Assembly (NCBI GenBank): GCA_021772895.1
Contig: JAJFLC010000023.1
Location: forward strand, 1 to 64,000
Direction: 5' to 3'
DNA from: Mariprofundaceae bacterium
GTDB taxonomy: Bacteria; Pseudomonadota; Zetaproteobacteria; Mariprofundales; Mariprofundaceae
DNA: 64,000 nucleotides
Numbering within the stretch: the first letter of the stretch is position 1; each line of letters opens with the position of its first letter. Under the pieces are notes generated by a model. That model saw only the letters and a list, made by a program, of their open reading frames with translations, was not told the DNA's origin and did not search any database. The position numbers and the translations under genes are program-made. Below are positions 17,010 to 26,803 of this stretch, piece after piece.

Positions 17010-18526
17010 CAGATTTTCGAGACAAAACGCAACGACAGTAGACTTCCATCAGGTGAAGGTTGAAAACCTCTGATTTTTGGCCCCGAAATGGCAATGACTG
17101 GTTGATACCAGAGTGGAATATAAACCTGATCCACCTGTGCCTGCGCTTGTACCTTTGTATAAAGTAGCGCCCTTGCTTCCCTATCCTCAAGGCCTGCAGC
17201 AAGATCCAGCCAATCATCCACCTGTTTGTTACTGTATCTTCCACGATTTGAACCGGTAGGTGGCCACATCTCTGAATGCAAAATCCAGCGATAAATATCC
17301 GGATCGGTGATTCCTACCCAGTCCAATGAAAAAGTCTGAAAATCCCCGCGTTTAATACGCGCATAAAAACCACCCCACTCCAGTGATTCAATCGAAACAT
17401 CCACACCCAGTTTCTGCCAGGCATCTGCAATCGCAGTCACCAGCCGAAGGCGTATAGGATTGGTACTTGTTCGATACGTCAGGTGAAACCGTCTACCCTG
17501 CGTGCTTCTTGGAAACCCGGCCGCATCCAAAAGTTTTTCCGCTTTTATAGGGTCAAAGGGTGTCTCATGTAGCAATGCGGCAGCCCAATGAGATGAAGTT
17601 AAAACGGTTTCAGCAAGTTCGGGAAGATCCGAAAACAGTGCTTTTTTCAACCGTTTCCGATCCAAACCCAATGCTAAAGCCCGGCGTACACGTACATCTT
17701 TCAAATATTCGTCTTGCAAATTCAAACCAATATAAGAAAACGTGGTTGATGGCCTGTATTGAATATTGATACCTGTCTGTTTTTGAAGGTATGGCAACAG
17801 ATGAGGAGGCAAATCCCCTTGTGTGAAATCAAGTTCGCCACGGACAAGTTTTAAAACACGGGTCACGGGATCTTTCACACCCACAAATCGAATCCGATTT
17901 ACGCCGTCAGATACGCTCACCGATTTGTTTAGCAACTCAATATCGAGCTGGTTTCCTTGCCATGAAAGCAATCGATATGGCCCACAACCAATCATGTTTC
18001 GAGGTCTGCGGCCCATACGAGCAATGGATTTTGGAATAATTCCGATTTTCAACCTTGTGAGCAGCGATGCATCTGGTTTATTTAACGTAATCCGTAGCCT
18101 GTCATTGGCTAACACTTCAATGCGACGGATTGCAGCCAGCCCCGTACGCAATGGACTTGCCAACGTCTCATCCAGTACCGCTTCCAGGGTTGCGGCAACA
18201 TCAGTTGCCTGAACCATTGAACCATCATGGAAACGAACATGATGCTTCAAAGTGAACTCCCATGTTAACGGATCGGGATGCTGCCAGGATTCCGCCAAAT
18301 CAGGTTGAGGAAGAAATTTTTCATCAAGACGTATCAAACCACGATGCAAAAACTCCTGCACGCGATGTGAAGCCGCATCTGTAGCATAACGTGAATCAAG
18401 ACTCATCGGCAGTTGAGGTAATCCAACACGTATCATATCGTTTTCATTTGCTGAATGACTGCAACTCCCGAGTAGCAAAAAAAACACCATCAGGAATATT
18501 GAAAACAGATGCTTCATCGGATCCAT
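17009..18526 (-). CDS. ABC-type peptide/oligopeptide substrate-binding lipoprotein (SBP_bac_5)
   Basis: 505 residues. A lipoprotein signal (MKHLFSIFLMVFFLLLGSC) starts at residue 4, with the acylated Cys near residue 22. The mature part has the family-5 pattern: DPLTWEFTLKHHVRFHDGS, a central lobe with YIGLNLQ and ALGLDRKRL, and a late DWVGITDPD. These proteins deliver peptides, nickel or other solutes to an ABC permease, but no permease or ATPase gene is nearby, so the partner is elsewhere. It ends convergently to the RodZ-like gene. Its start overlaps the rlmD end by 13 bases. Confidence 0.9.
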   Translation of the reverse strand: MDPMKHLFSIFLMVFFLLLGSCSHSANENDMIRVGLPQLPMSLDSRYATDAASHRVQEFLHRGLIRLDEKFLPQPDLAESWQHPDPLTWEFTLKHHVRFHDGSMVQATDVAATLEAVLDETLASPLRTGLAAIRRIEVLANDRLRITLNKPDASLLTRLKIGIIPKSIARMGRRPRNMIGCGPYRLLSWQGNQLDIELLNKSVSVSDGVNRIRFVGVKDPVTRVLKLVRGELDFTQGDLPPHLLPYLQKQTGINIQYRPSTTFSYIGLNLQDEYLKDVRVRRALALGLDRKRLKKALFSDLPELAETVLTSSHWAAALLHETPFDPIKAEKLLDAAGFPRSTQGRRFHLTYRTSTNPIRLRLVTAIADAWQKLGVDVSIESLEWGGFYARIKRGDFQTFSLDWVGITDPDIYRWILHSEMWPPTGSNRGRYSNKQVDDWLDLAAGLEDREARALLYTKVQAQAQVDQVYIPLWYQPVIAISGPKIRGFQPSPDGSLLSLRFVSKI

Positions 18527-19782
18527 AAACCCATGGCTTCGACATGGCCTGCATAAGGAAATAGATCAAGTGCCCTCAATGTGTGGAGTTTGTAACCCAA
18601 AGAATAAAGTGTTGCTGCATCACGCCCTCCTGAAGCTGGATCACAATTGATCATCACAATCTTTTTTGGCAACAATGTTCCCATCATTTGACAGATTTTT
18701 TTTGCGCCACGTCTCGGCGGATCAAGAATAAGTAAATCAGCACCTGCAAAAGGTTCTGCATCAAACGTTTCAAATAAATTCACCTGCTGGTATTTAGCAT
18801 TCAATCCAAGTCGTTTGGCATTTGCATTTGCCGCCTGAACACTTGCCTGATTAAGCTCAGCCCCTATCACCCTGACACCCAGCGCTTTGGCAAAGGGTAA
18901 AGAAAGGTTTCCAACGCCTGAAAAAAGATCAACCACTACTTTTGCCTGTTTTCCCCACTCGAGAACCTGACAAATCATCTGCCTGTTCCCCTCTGCCTGA
19001 CCCTGAACAAAATCATCCGGTCCTATCCGGATATCAATTTCATTATCATCTAAAGCAATTCGATCATGAAGAGTTGCAACCGGCCGGTTCATGGGAATAG
19101 TCCCGGAGGAAGTCTTAAACCACCACTGAACAGGCAAGCTATTCAACACTGAACATGGAACAGATAAGGATACAGGAGTCTTTTCATACTCAACAATCAC
19201 ATGAATACCATCACTCAACTCAAGCGCCTGTACTGACTTTGCTTGATGAAAATAATCCTGTGCTATTGCAGACTCAATCGTTTCCCGAAGCTGATTAAGC
19301 AAACCTGAGACCACCATGCAATATGGCTGTCGAATGACTTTATGTGAAGCTCTTTCCTTAAATCCAAGAAAGACTCCAGCGGCATCTTCATCAATAAACC
19401 AGCGAACTCTACGTCTGTAAGATTGTCTCTGTCCGATTGCAGGAAGCCAGATACTTGATGATTCAAGGAAATCACGAAAGATATCCAGTACCCACTCCGA
19501 TTTAACTTCCGCATGCTGAGCAGGTTCCAGATATTGTAGTGAACAACCACCACACATATCTGCAATAGGACATGCTGCTTTGATCCTTACAGGTGATGTT
19601 ATGAGTATTTTTTGCAGCGCAGCTCTTTGGCTACCGCGCCTTTTATCCATGGGCTGAATAACAACCGTGTCACCTGGAATAGCATTGGCAACCAAAAAAA
19701 CAGACCCTTCCGACCGCACCAGCGCCTCACCACCTGGCAGCAGCTTTTCAACCTGGCCTGTCAGTTCCTGCCATTCACTCAA
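18514..19782 (-). CDS. rlmD: 23S rRNA (uracil-C5)-methyltransferase, RlmD-like
   Basis: 422 residues. A TRAM-like RNA-binding N-terminus is followed by an iron-sulfur Cys set: C71, C77, C80 and probably C155. This spacing agrees with RlmD/RumA. The methyltransferase half has VVDLFSGVGNLSLPFAK (SAM loop) and LLILDPPRRGAK. It also has MINCDPASGGRD, which carries the catalytic Cys in the C-D/N-P-A motif. RlmD methylates U1939 of 23S rRNA; a paralogous specificity (RlmC/TrmA type) cannot be ruled out from motifs. The start codon overlaps the kinase gene's stop (ATGA type). Confidence 0.88.
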   Translation of the reverse strand: MSEWQELTGQVEKLLPGGEALVRSEGSVFLVANAIPGDTVVIQPMDKRRGSQRAALQKILITSPVRIKAACPIADMCGGCSLQYLEPAQHAEVKSEWVLDIFRDFLESSSIWLPAIGQRQSYRRRVRWFIDEDAAGVFLGFKERASHKVIRQPYCMVVSGLLNQLRETIESAIAQDYFHQAKSVQALELSDGIHVIVEYEKTPVSLSVPCSVLNSLPVQWWFKTSSGTIPMNRPVATLHDRIALDDNEIDIRIGPDDFVQGQAEGNRQMICQVLEWGKQAKVVVDLFSGVGNLSLPFAKALGVRVIGAELNQASVQAANANAKRLGLNAKYQQVNLFETFDAEPFAGADLLILDPPRRGAKKICQMMGTLLPKKIVMINCDPASGGRDAATLYSLGYKLHTLRALDLFPYAGHVEAMGLWIR

Positions 19783-21689
19783 CGAATAAGATCAATCGGA
19801 CCAATTGTGATCGGTTCCGGTGTCTTGAAACGTAACCGAACACTTTTCACATCTTTGAGTGCCTTTTTTGGCCCTCTGATCGTGACAGCAATATCAACAT
19901 CATCTTCTTTCCTTTCAAAGAGCTGGGTCCACTTTCCTTTACTGTTTTGGACTGAAAGCGTGACATAACCACCATCTTTAAAACTTCGTCTGCCCACACT
20001 GGCTTTTTTCAAAACAATCCTGGAAAGGCTGATCGGTTTTTTCAAATAAACCCTAGTCTGCCCTTTTTTAAAGGATCTGAATTTATCTTTCCATCGATAA
20101 CTCTCTAATCCGGTAAACCATACCCGACTACCACCCTTAAATTCGTGTGGCTTTTTCACATCGACACGACTGTTATCACTGCGAACAACCTTATGCGCTA
20201 CAGAGTAAGTCACTGAGCGCCTTACTTTTTTTGCAGCGGCTGGTTTTGTTTTGGTGATTTTTTTCGCAATTTTTTTAGTCACTGTTTGAGCCACAGTTTT
20301 AGTCGCCGTTTTTACTGGTGGTGCTACGACAGGTTTTTCTAAAACCTTAACAACAACTGGCTCAGGCGGTTTAGGTTTTTCCGCTACAGGCTTCAGAGAT
20401 CCATCAATGTTCTGTGATGATTTTTTCACGGCTGGAACATTTGCATTCAAATCTGTTAATGAAGACGTTGATGATGGCCGTTCAGCCAAGTCAAGCACAC
20501 TCACAAGAAGCCAACCAATCCCAACAACAAACAAGGCCAACATACTCCATGTTAAGGGCGCCTGCCATCGTTTGGATATTGGCAGAGACTGCGCAGTTTT
20601 CTTAACCTGTTTCTGTACACTGGATACGCCCGGCTTTATCGAATCAGACGCCGTATGAAAAGCCCCAAAAACTTTTTTCGCCAGAGCCATCAGCAGGCCT
20701 TTTGCAATCGTCACATTGGAATCACCATTGACCTGCCTTGTTGGCATACGAATAGATGCAGATGTTGAGCCATTGGATTCCTGTCTTAATAACGCATGCA
20801 AATCATCACGAACCTCTTTGCAATCCATTGGACGGTCTGCCGGGTTTTTTGCCAACAGACGAAGAATAAGATCGGAAAGAGCCAATGGAAGTGATGGTAC
20901 AAGTTCATGAGGGGCAGCAGGTTCTTCACGCACCTGTTTTTCCATGATTTCAAATTCACCGCCGCCACCAGCAGTGGCATCAAAAGGAAGTTTTCCAGTA
21001 CACATTTGATAAAGAAGAATACCAAAAGCATAAAGATCGGTGCGTGCATCAATGGGCTGATTAAGAATTTGTTCCGGTGCCATGTAGCGAAAAGAACCCA
21101 CGGTCGCACCACTTTGTGTTAAATCATCATCACCGCGTTTGGGTTTGGCCAAACCAAAATCCATTAATTTTACAGAACCATCGGTCGATAAAAGGACATT
21201 GGCAGGTTTCAAATCCCGATGCACCATGCCGAGGTGATGAGCTGCTTCAAGTCCAGCCAAAATCGAATCACATATCTTTACAAAATCAACCAGTGAAAGA
21301 GCAGGATTAACCTTGAGATATTCTTTCAGGTTTTTGCCATGCACCATCTCCATAACAAGTGCCATGTGCTCGCCATCTTCATAGAGCGATAAAAGTGTTA
21401 CCACATTTGGATGCATCAGCTTGGCATGCATGCGTGCTTCACGACGAAAACGTTCTTTCAGGTTGTCATTCTGTAACAGATGCGGGTGCAACACTTTAAC
21501 CGCGATTTCCCGATGCAGCTTTTCATCGGTTGCCTGATAAACGACACCCATGCCACCTTCGCCCAATTTGGCATCAAGACGATATTGACCAAGGTGAGGG
21601 GTATGTTTCTTGTCAATCACTGCAACTCCGCAGTGAGAACAAAATTCCCGATCGTCTGGATTTTCCAGACCACATGTTTGACAACGCAT
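19779..21689 (-). CDS. Zinc ribbon / Ser-Thr kinase with transmembrane segment and periplasmic domain
   Basis: 636 residues from the ATG at 21689. TTG and ATG codons 12 and 7 codons earlier are alternatives. The N-terminal zinc ribbon (C3, C6, C17, C20) has the same spacing as the kinase at 8746. The kinase domain is intact: GEGGMGVVY, IAVKVLH, HRDLKPANV, DFGLAKP, SFRYMAPEQ. Near residues 375-400 a membrane segment follows (MLALFVVGIGWLLVSVLDLA). Then comes a Pro/Lys/Val-rich linker and a C-terminal domain of about 120 residues outside the cytoplasm. It looks like a PknB-type receptor kinase whose ectodomain, beta-rich and perhaps a galactose-binding-like fold, senses an envelope signal. Confidence 0.9.
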   Translation of the reverse strand: MRCQTCGLENPDDREFCSHCGVAVIDKKHTPHLGQYRLDAKLGEGGMGVVYQATDEKLHREIAVKVLHPHLLQNDNLKERFRREARMHAKLMHPNVVTLLSLYEDGEHMALVMEMVHGKNLKEYLKVNPALSLVDFVKICDSILAGLEAAHHLGMVHRDLKPANVLLSTDGSVKLMDFGLAKPKRGDDDLTQSGATVGSFRYMAPEQILNQPIDARTDLYAFGILLYQMCTGKLPFDATAGGGGEFEIMEKQVREEPAAPHELVPSLPLALSDLILRLLAKNPADRPMDCKEVRDDLHALLRQESNGSTSASIRMPTRQVNGDSNVTIAKGLLMALAKKVFGAFHTASDSIKPGVSSVQKQVKKTAQSLPISKRWQAPLTWSMLALFVVGIGWLLVSVLDLAERPSSTSSLTDLNANVPAVKKSSQNIDGSLKPVAEKPKPPEPVVVKVLEKPVVAPPVKTATKTVAQTVTKKIAKKITKTKPAAAKKVRRSVTYSVAHKVVRSDNSRVDVKKPHEFKGGSRVWFTGLESYRWKDKFRSFKKGQTRVYLKKPISLSRIVLKKASVGRRSFKDGGYVTLSVQNSKGKWTQLFERKEDDVDIAVTIRGPKKALKDVKSVRLRFKTPEPITIGPIDLIR

Positions 21690-21721
21690 AACCGTCGATT
21701 GTTGACGCATCCCTGCACATG

Positions 21722-22888
21722 TCAAGCAACTCCCTTTGTTTGCACCAAATCTTTTAATCGATTAAATTGATTCAGATAACCTGGCACAGTATGCCCAATA
21801 TTGAAGCCTTCTACCAATAATTTAAACGTTTCTCCCATTCCAAAAGGCAATAACATCCGTTTGGCATGGGCCAGTTGCTGCACACTCTCTACATTCCCAC
21901 TCGCCGCTAATGATTCGATATGCTTTTGCACGGACGGACTCTGTGCCAACCATGCTCCCTGAGTCATAAAACACTCAGATCTCAAGCCAAGCCTTTCTCC
22001 AATTCGGCGCAGTGCTGTAAAATCAATGTGGGCAGTGATGTCACAGCTGCCCGGTCTATCCAGAACATTTTCTACCACCTGATGACTGCGATGCCCTAAC
22101 AGCGTGCCTTCAACACGTTGTGGACGATAATACTCCTGTTGAGAATAACCATAGTCCACACAAAACAGAAAACCCCGCGTCATCATGTTGGCCACATCTG
22201 CCTGCCATGTTGCAAGGTTTGGGTTCCATTCACTGATATATCTATCGGGCCATGCACTTTTCAAATGGTCATCAACCTCTATCGACTCATCGCGAATCGG
22301 CAAACCATCCTGCCAGATAAAATGGTTCTGACTGTGAGCCACACCACGCTCTATCAATGTTTTATCTCTCCAGACAAATGACTTCACAGGAAAAGCATCC
22401 GGTAGTTCATTACAAAACATCAGGCAGTTTTCCAACTCACCAACATCAGTCAGGTTTGGCATCGATAAAACATCCAGATGATGGGCCATAAAGTGGGTTT
22501 GTTGTCTCTCTCGCATCTGCGAACTGGTTTCAATCATAATGATTTTGGGATCAGCGATCTCTTTTTTCTGTAATAACGTCACCACATCAACAAGTAGCGC
22601 ACCCGAACCACCACCCTGCTCCACCAGCGTCCAGTCAGCAGGCGAACCCAGTTGATTCCAGCCCCACTCAATCAGATCAGCATAACCCAGCGCCAGCCAA
22701 GGGCCTAAGCCCCCACCTGTAATAAAATCCCCATCTTTACCAAAAACTGCTGCTGATTCATAATAACCTGATTTCGGCTCATAAAGGGCTGCGCCCATGA
22801 ACTGATCAAACGGAATCCACCCGCCCGCATCAGCAATACGCTGTGCTATGATCGCTTCCAGATCGGAAGCATTATGGTTGACGCTCAT
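21722..22888 (-). CDS. SAM-dependent methyltransferase, MidA/NDUFAF7 family (COG1565)
   Basis: 388 residues. The start is at the ATG ending at 22888, backed by a GGGGGTGAG ribosome site; the frame extends nine codons further but without such a site. Family features: FDQFMGAALYEPKSGYY, GDFITGGGLGPW, WTLVEQGGGSGALLVDV (SAM loop), FCNELPDAFPV, FCVDYGYSQQEYY and GSCDITAHIDFTAL. The eukaryotic homologue methylates an arginine of a complex I subunit; the bacterial substrate is not established. It lies just upstream of the zinc-ribbon kinase on the same strand. Confidence 0.88.
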   Translation of the reverse strand: MSVNHNASDLEAIIAQRIADAGGWIPFDQFMGAALYEPKSGYYESAAVFGKDGDFITGGGLGPWLALGYADLIEWGWNQLGSPADWTLVEQGGGSGALLVDVVTLLQKKEIADPKIIMIETSSQMRERQQTHFMAHHLDVLSMPNLTDVGELENCLMFCNELPDAFPVKSFVWRDKTLIERGVAHSQNHFIWQDGLPIRDESIEVDDHLKSAWPDRYISEWNPNLATWQADVANMMTRGFLFCVDYGYSQQEYYRPQRVEGTLLGHRSHQVVENVLDRPGSCDITAHIDFTALRRIGERLGLRSECFMTQGAWLAQSPSVQKHIESLAASGNVESVQQLAHAKRMLLPFGMGETFKLLVEGFNIGHTVPGYLNQFNRLKDLVQTKGVA

Positions 22889-22941
22889 CTCACCCCCGTT
22901 TAACTTAGCGGCCAATCATATAAACAGTCATGAGGAATACA

Positions 22942-23274
22942 ATGTCATCTGATAAGATTATCCATGTAAGCGACGACAGTTTTGAAACCGATGTATTAAA
23001 AGCATCCAATGCCGTACTCGTTGATTTCTGGGCACCATGGTGTGGCCCTTGTAAACAAATCGCGCCCATTCTTGATGAAATCATCAATGAAATGGGTGAT
23101 AAAATCACCGTAGCTAAAATCAATATTGATGATAATCCAAACACACCGGGGCGTTATGGCGTGCGTGGCATCCCTACACTGATGCTGTTTAACGATGGCA
23201 ATGTGCAAGGCACCAAGGTTGGCGCTGCGAACAAAAGCAAACTCATCGAATTCATCAACGAACATCTGGACTAG
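22942..23274 (+). CDS. trxA: Thioredoxin
   Basis: 110 residues, thioredoxin size. The active site is [14 protein letters not shown] (WCGPC). The cis-Pro segment RGIPTLMLF and Lys/Asp residues of the fold are in place. Thioredoxin reduces protein disulfides using electrons from thioredoxin reductase. The second ATG (22942) is chosen because TGAGGA lies 6 bases upstream; the first ATG (22930) overlaps that site. It is divergent from the MidA-like gene and followed by a clear terminator. Confidence 0.97.
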   Translation: MSSDKIIHVSDDSFETDVLKASNAVLVDFWAPWCGPCKQIAPILDEIINEMGDKITVAKINIDDNPNTPGRYGVRGIPTLMLFNDGNVQGTKVGAANKSKLIEFINEHLD

Positions 23275-23302
23275 ACAGACCCGGATTCAGTGAATCAAGT
23301 GT

Positions 23303-23333
23303 AAAAGGCAGGGTCATCCCCCTGCCTTTTTTT
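23303..23333 (+). terminator. Rho-independent terminator after trxA
   Basis: Stem GGCAGGG (23307-23313) and CCCTGCC (23320-23326), extendable with AAAA/TTTT, 6-base loop, followed by seven T residues. It ends the trxA transcript before yebC. Confidence 0.93.
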
Positions 23334-23392
23334 ATGATATCGTGATAGGCTTGCCATCCGTTTGACTTGGAAAAACAGCGAGGGTTTCAGCT

Positions 23393-24148
23393 ATGTCAGG
23401 GCATAATAAATGGTCCAGTATCAAACACAAAAAAGCAGCGTTGGATGCAAAAAGAGGCAAGGTTTTCACCCGTTACATTCGTGAAATTACAGTTGCAGCA
23501 CGCGCAGGTGGTGAAGATCCTGATGCAAATCCAAGACTAAGATCAGCGATCACAGCAGCCAAGGGTGTGAATATGCCCAAGGACAATATCGAACGTGCCA
23601 TTGCCCGTGGTGCTGGTGGCGATGATGGTGTCAATATTGATGAAGTTCGTTATGAAGGATATGGACAAGGTGGTGTAGCTATTTTGGTTGATTGCATGAC
23701 AGATAACCGCAATCGTACCGTCTCCGATGTTCGTTCAGCCTTTACCAAAGGCGGCGGCAGTATGGGAGAATCCGGCTGTGTTGCCTGGATGTTCCACCAG
23801 AAAGGCCAGTTTATTTTTGATGCTGAAGAAACCAGCGAAGATGACATCATGGAAATTGCCATGGAAGCCGGTGCGGAAGATATTCAGGATAATCCAGATG
23901 CAGGCTGCATTGAAGTGACCACCGAGCCTGCTGCTTTTGCTTCAGTTCAGGATGCTTTCGAATCAGCAGGTCTGAAGTCTCAGGTTGCCGAAATTGCATG
24001 GATACCGGAAAACACCATTACAATCGAAGGTGAAGCTGCTGAAAAACTCCTCGGACTCATTGAAAGGCTCGAAGAGCTTGATGATGTTCAAAATGTCTAT
24101 GCCAATTATGACATCTCTGATGAAGACATCTCACAAATCGAAGGTTAA
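23393..24148 (+). CDS. yebC: YebC/PmpR-family protein (TACO1-like)
   Basis: 251 residues. The N-terminus [20 protein letters not shown] is diagnostic of the family. It is followed by [19 protein letters not shown] and [14 protein letters not shown]. Members were described as transcriptional regulators; later work ties them to translation of proline-rich stretches. It is the first gene of the yebC-ruvC-ruvA-ruvB series conserved in gammaproteobacteria, 9 bases from ruvC. Confidence 0.96.
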   Translation: MSGHNKWSSIKHKKAALDAKRGKVFTRYIREITVAARAGGEDPDANPRLRSAITAAKGVNMPKDNIERAIARGAGGDDGVNIDEVRYEGYGQGGVAILVDCMTDNRNRTVSDVRSAFTKGGGSMGESGCVAWMFHQKGQFIFDAEETSEDDIMEIAMEAGAEDIQDNPDAGCIEVTTEPAAFASVQDAFESAGLKSQVAEIAWIPENTITIEGEAAEKLLGLIERLEELDDVQNVYANYDISDEDISQIEG

Positions 24149-24157
24149 ATAAAACCG

Positions 24158-24661
24158 ATGCGTATTCTTGGCGTAGATCCCGGCTCACAAAAAACCGGCG
24201 TAGGCATCATTGAAATTCAAGGCAACCGCCTCACCCATATTCACCATTCTGTCATCCGATGCGGCACCGGAGAGTTCACCGAAAGGTTAAACATTCTCTT
24301 TTCACAGTTGAAAAAAATGATTGCCCAATATCAACCACAGTGTGCAGCGATGGAAGATGTGTTTGTATCCAAAAATGTTTCATCCGCACTGAAATTAGGC
24401 CAGGCAAGAGGTGCATTGATTGCCGCATGCGGTGATTCAGGTCTACAGGTTACACCCTACGCTCCAACCAAGATAAAACTGGCCACCACAGGCCATGGCA
24501 AAGCGGACAAACAACAGGTTCAACACATGATCAGGCTGATTCTAAAGCCACCCATGCCGCTTCCGGAAGATGCAGCAGATGCGCTTGCTGTATGCATCTG
24601 CCACGCGCATCATGCGCCCATGATTGGACAGCAGAACAACAAACAAAGCGTAAAACAATGA
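24158..24661 (+). CDS. ruvC: RuvC, Holliday junction resolvase
   Basis: 167 residues. It cleaves Holliday junctions bound by RuvAB. Acidic catalytic residues are visible: D7 in GVDPG, E66 in MEDVFV, and two Asp in LPEDAADALAV. The resolvase acts with ruvA and ruvB encoded directly downstream. Its stop overlaps the ruvA start (ATGA). Confidence 0.97.
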   Translation: MRILGVDPGSQKTGVGIIEIQGNRLTHIHHSVIRCGTGEFTERLNILFSQLKKMIAQYQPQCAAMEDVFVSKNVSSALKLGQARGALIAACGDSGLQVTPYAPTKIKLATTGHGKADKQQVQHMIRLILKPPMPLPEDAADALAVCICHAHHAPMIGQQNNKQSVKQ

Positions 24662-25224
24662 TCGGCTGGTTAACGGGTACCGTACGAGATCTTGATCCAA
24701 CAGGATCAATTCTTCTTGAAACCCATGGTGTGGGTTATGATGTTACCGTTAGCATGCAGGCACTCTGCACCCTCAAACAGGGAGAAAAAGCGGATCTCTA
24801 CATTCATAGCCATGTGAGAGAAGATCAATTTACCCTATTTGGCTTTCTCACCCCCCATGAACGTGAATTATTCCGCAAACTTAATACGGTTTCAGGCATT
24901 GGTGCCCGGATTGCACTGAATCTCATGTCCGGTATGCCAGCAACCGAACTCTTGCAGGCGATTGAAAATGCAGATGATGATGCCATTGCCCGTACACCTG
25001 GTATTGGCAAAAAAACAGCCCAACGTCTGATTCTTGAGTTGAAAGGAAAGCTAACGGTTGAAGATAACGAAAGTGCTGCACTTCCGAACGAAGTCAATGA
25101 TATTCGCTCCGCCCTGCTAAACCTTGGCTATAAACCTTTACAGGTTGATAAGGCACTTAAAGGTATTGATGTAAGTGTTGGTTTTGATAATGCTTTTCGC
25201 TCTGCATTAAAGGCTGTTTCATAA
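24658..25224 (+). CDS. ruvA: RuvA, Holliday junction branch migration subunit
   Basis: 188 residues from the ATG at 24658, which overlaps the ruvC stop by 4 bases. A longer reading frame starting inside ruvC is rejected because RuvA begins MIGWLTGTV. It has an OB domain, two helix-hairpin-helix motifs ([24 protein letters not shown]) and a C-terminal domain that contacts RuvB. Confidence 0.97.
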   Translation: MIGWLTGTVRDLDPTGSILLETHGVGYDVTVSMQALCTLKQGEKADLYIHSHVREDQFTLFGFLTPHERELFRKLNTVSGIGARIALNLMSGMPATELLQAIENADDDAIARTPGIGKKTAQRLILELKGKLTVEDNESAALPNEVNDIRSALLNLGYKPLQVDKALKGIDVSVGFDNAFRSALKAVS

Positions 25225-25237
25225 TGAGGAACGGTTC

Positions 25238-26272
25238 ATGATGGATCACGGGATCAACGAAGATCGCATCCTTGATGCCGATCAACGCACTGAGGACTGG
25301 GATGTCGCCTTGCGTCCAAAACGGTTATCAGAATATGTTGGCCAACAAAAGATCAGGGATAACATCGCCGTTTATATTGAAGCGGCCAAACGTCGTTCTG
25401 AAGCGCTGGATCATGTGCTTCTGTTTGGCCCTCCCGGACTCGGTAAAACCACCTTGGCCCATATCATCGCCACAGAGTTGGGAAGCAATATTCGTTCAAC
25501 ATCCGGCCCTGTCATTGAACGTCCCGGAGACCTCGCAGGCATGTTAACCAATCTTGAAGAAGGTGATGTACTCTTCATTGATGAAATCCATCGTCTCTCA
25601 CCACAGGTTGAAGAGATTCTTTACCCTGCAATGGAAGATTTTCAACTTGATATCATGATTGGTCAGGGTCCGGCAGCTCGCTCAATCAAGATGGATATCC
25701 CTCGCTTTACCCTGATTGGTGCCACCACCCGTGCAGGCTTGCTCACCAACCCGTTAAGAGATCGTTTTGGTGTTATTGAACGTCTTGAGTTTTATAGCGA
25801 TGATGAACTGGCCAGCATTGTTCATCGTTCAGCCAAATTACTTGAGATTAATACCACGGAAGATGGCGCATCTGAGGTAGCCAAACGATCACGAGGCACA
25901 CCACGCATTGCCAATCGCCTGTTACGCAGGGTTCGTGATTTTGCCGAGGTCGAGCATGATGGCCTGATTGATCAAAAGGTTGCTGATCATGCATTGGGCC
26001 GATTGGAAGTCGATCATTTAGGCTTGGATCAACTGGATCGAAAACTTTTGTTAAGCCTGATTGATAAATTTTCAGGTGGACCAACGGGTCTTGATACATT
26101 GGCAGCAGCGATTTCTGAAGAACGCGATACCATTGAAGATGTCCTGGAACCTTATATGATGCAGGAAGGTTTGATTGCACGCACGCCGCGTGGCCGTGTT
26201 GCAACAGCCCTCGCCTATTCACATCTCGGACGCGATCTGCCAGATGCTATCAGGCAAGGCTCTTTGATATGA
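25238..26272 (+). CDS. ruvB: RuvB, Holliday junction branch migration ATPase
   Basis: 344 residues. AAA+ motor: Walker [10 protein letters not shown], Walker [10 protein letters not shown], sensor LIGATTRAG, arginine finger in NPLRDRFG, and a winged-helix C-terminus. It forms hexameric rings on RuvA-bound junctions. A GAGGAACGG ribosome site precedes two consecutive ATG codons (25238 and 25241). Confidence 0.97.
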   Translation: MMDHGINEDRILDADQRTEDWDVALRPKRLSEYVGQQKIRDNIAVYIEAAKRRSEALDHVLLFGPPGLGKTTLAHIIATELGSNIRSTSGPVIERPGDLAGMLTNLEEGDVLFIDEIHRLSPQVEEILYPAMEDFQLDIMIGQGPAARSIKMDIPRFTLIGATTRAGLLTNPLRDRFGVIERLEFYSDDELASIVHRSAKLLEINTTEDGASEVAKRSRGTPRIANRLLRRVRDFAEVEHDGLIDQKVADHALGRLEVDHLGLDQLDRKLLLSLIDKFSGGPTGLDTLAAAISEERDTIEDVLEPYMMQEGLIARTPRGRVATALAYSHLGRDLPDAIRQGSLI

Positions 26273-26348
26273 ACATCGATCATAATAGCTCAGTCATAAG
26301 CGTCCATCGCAGGACATCCATCATAAGTATTTGTTATGAGTATTCATC

Positions 26349-26789
26349 ATGAGTCATGTCAGTCATCGTTTTCAATGCCGCGTCTATTATGAAGATACTG
26401 ATCACGGTGGCATGGTTTATCATGCCAATTATCTAAAATTTATGGAGCGTGGCCGCACCGAGTATCTACGTGCCGTTAATATTGAGCTGGATGATGTAGA
26501 ATTCAGTGAAGGTGTCATGTTTGCCGTCACCGAAGCTAATATTCGTTACCTCTCCTCTGCTTTATTTAATGATATTCTGGAAATTGATAGCATGCTGACA
26601 TTTGCACGCGGCGCACGCCTGAGTTTTAAACAACAGGTTTGGCGTATGCACCGGGAAAATGAGACCCGCGACACATTATTGGCCGAAGCAGAGATTAAGC
26701 TTGCCTGCGTCGACAGAAGTGGTCATGCCAGACGTATTCCTGCATCACTGCTTCCCGCCCTGAAAATACATCAAAGTAACACCCCCTAA
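26349..26789 (+). CDS. ybgC: YbgC, acyl-CoA thioesterase of the Tol-Pal cluster
   Basis: 146 residues, hot-dog fold. The catalytic motif is YYEDTDHGGMVYHANYL with D18 as the likely active Asp. In many proteobacteria ybgC is the first gene of the tol-pal operon and is linked to phospholipid metabolism. The 76 bases before it hold ATCATAAG-type short repeats but no clear terminator for ruvB. It is 14 bases upstream of tolQ. Confidence 0.95.
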   Translation: MSHVSHRFQCRVYYEDTDHGGMVYHANYLKFMERGRTEYLRAVNIELDDVEFSEGVMFAVTEANIRYLSSALFNDILEIDSMLTFARGARLSFKQQVWRMHRENETRDTLLAEAEIKLACVDRSGHARRIPASLLPALKIHQSNTP

Positions 26790-26803
26790 ACGAGGAGCAT
26801 GAA

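Noticed and set aside
26273-26348. Possible small RNA or tRNA between ruvB and ybgC
   Set aside because: Only short ATCATAAG-like repeats and a 5-bp stem; nothing resembling a known RNA.
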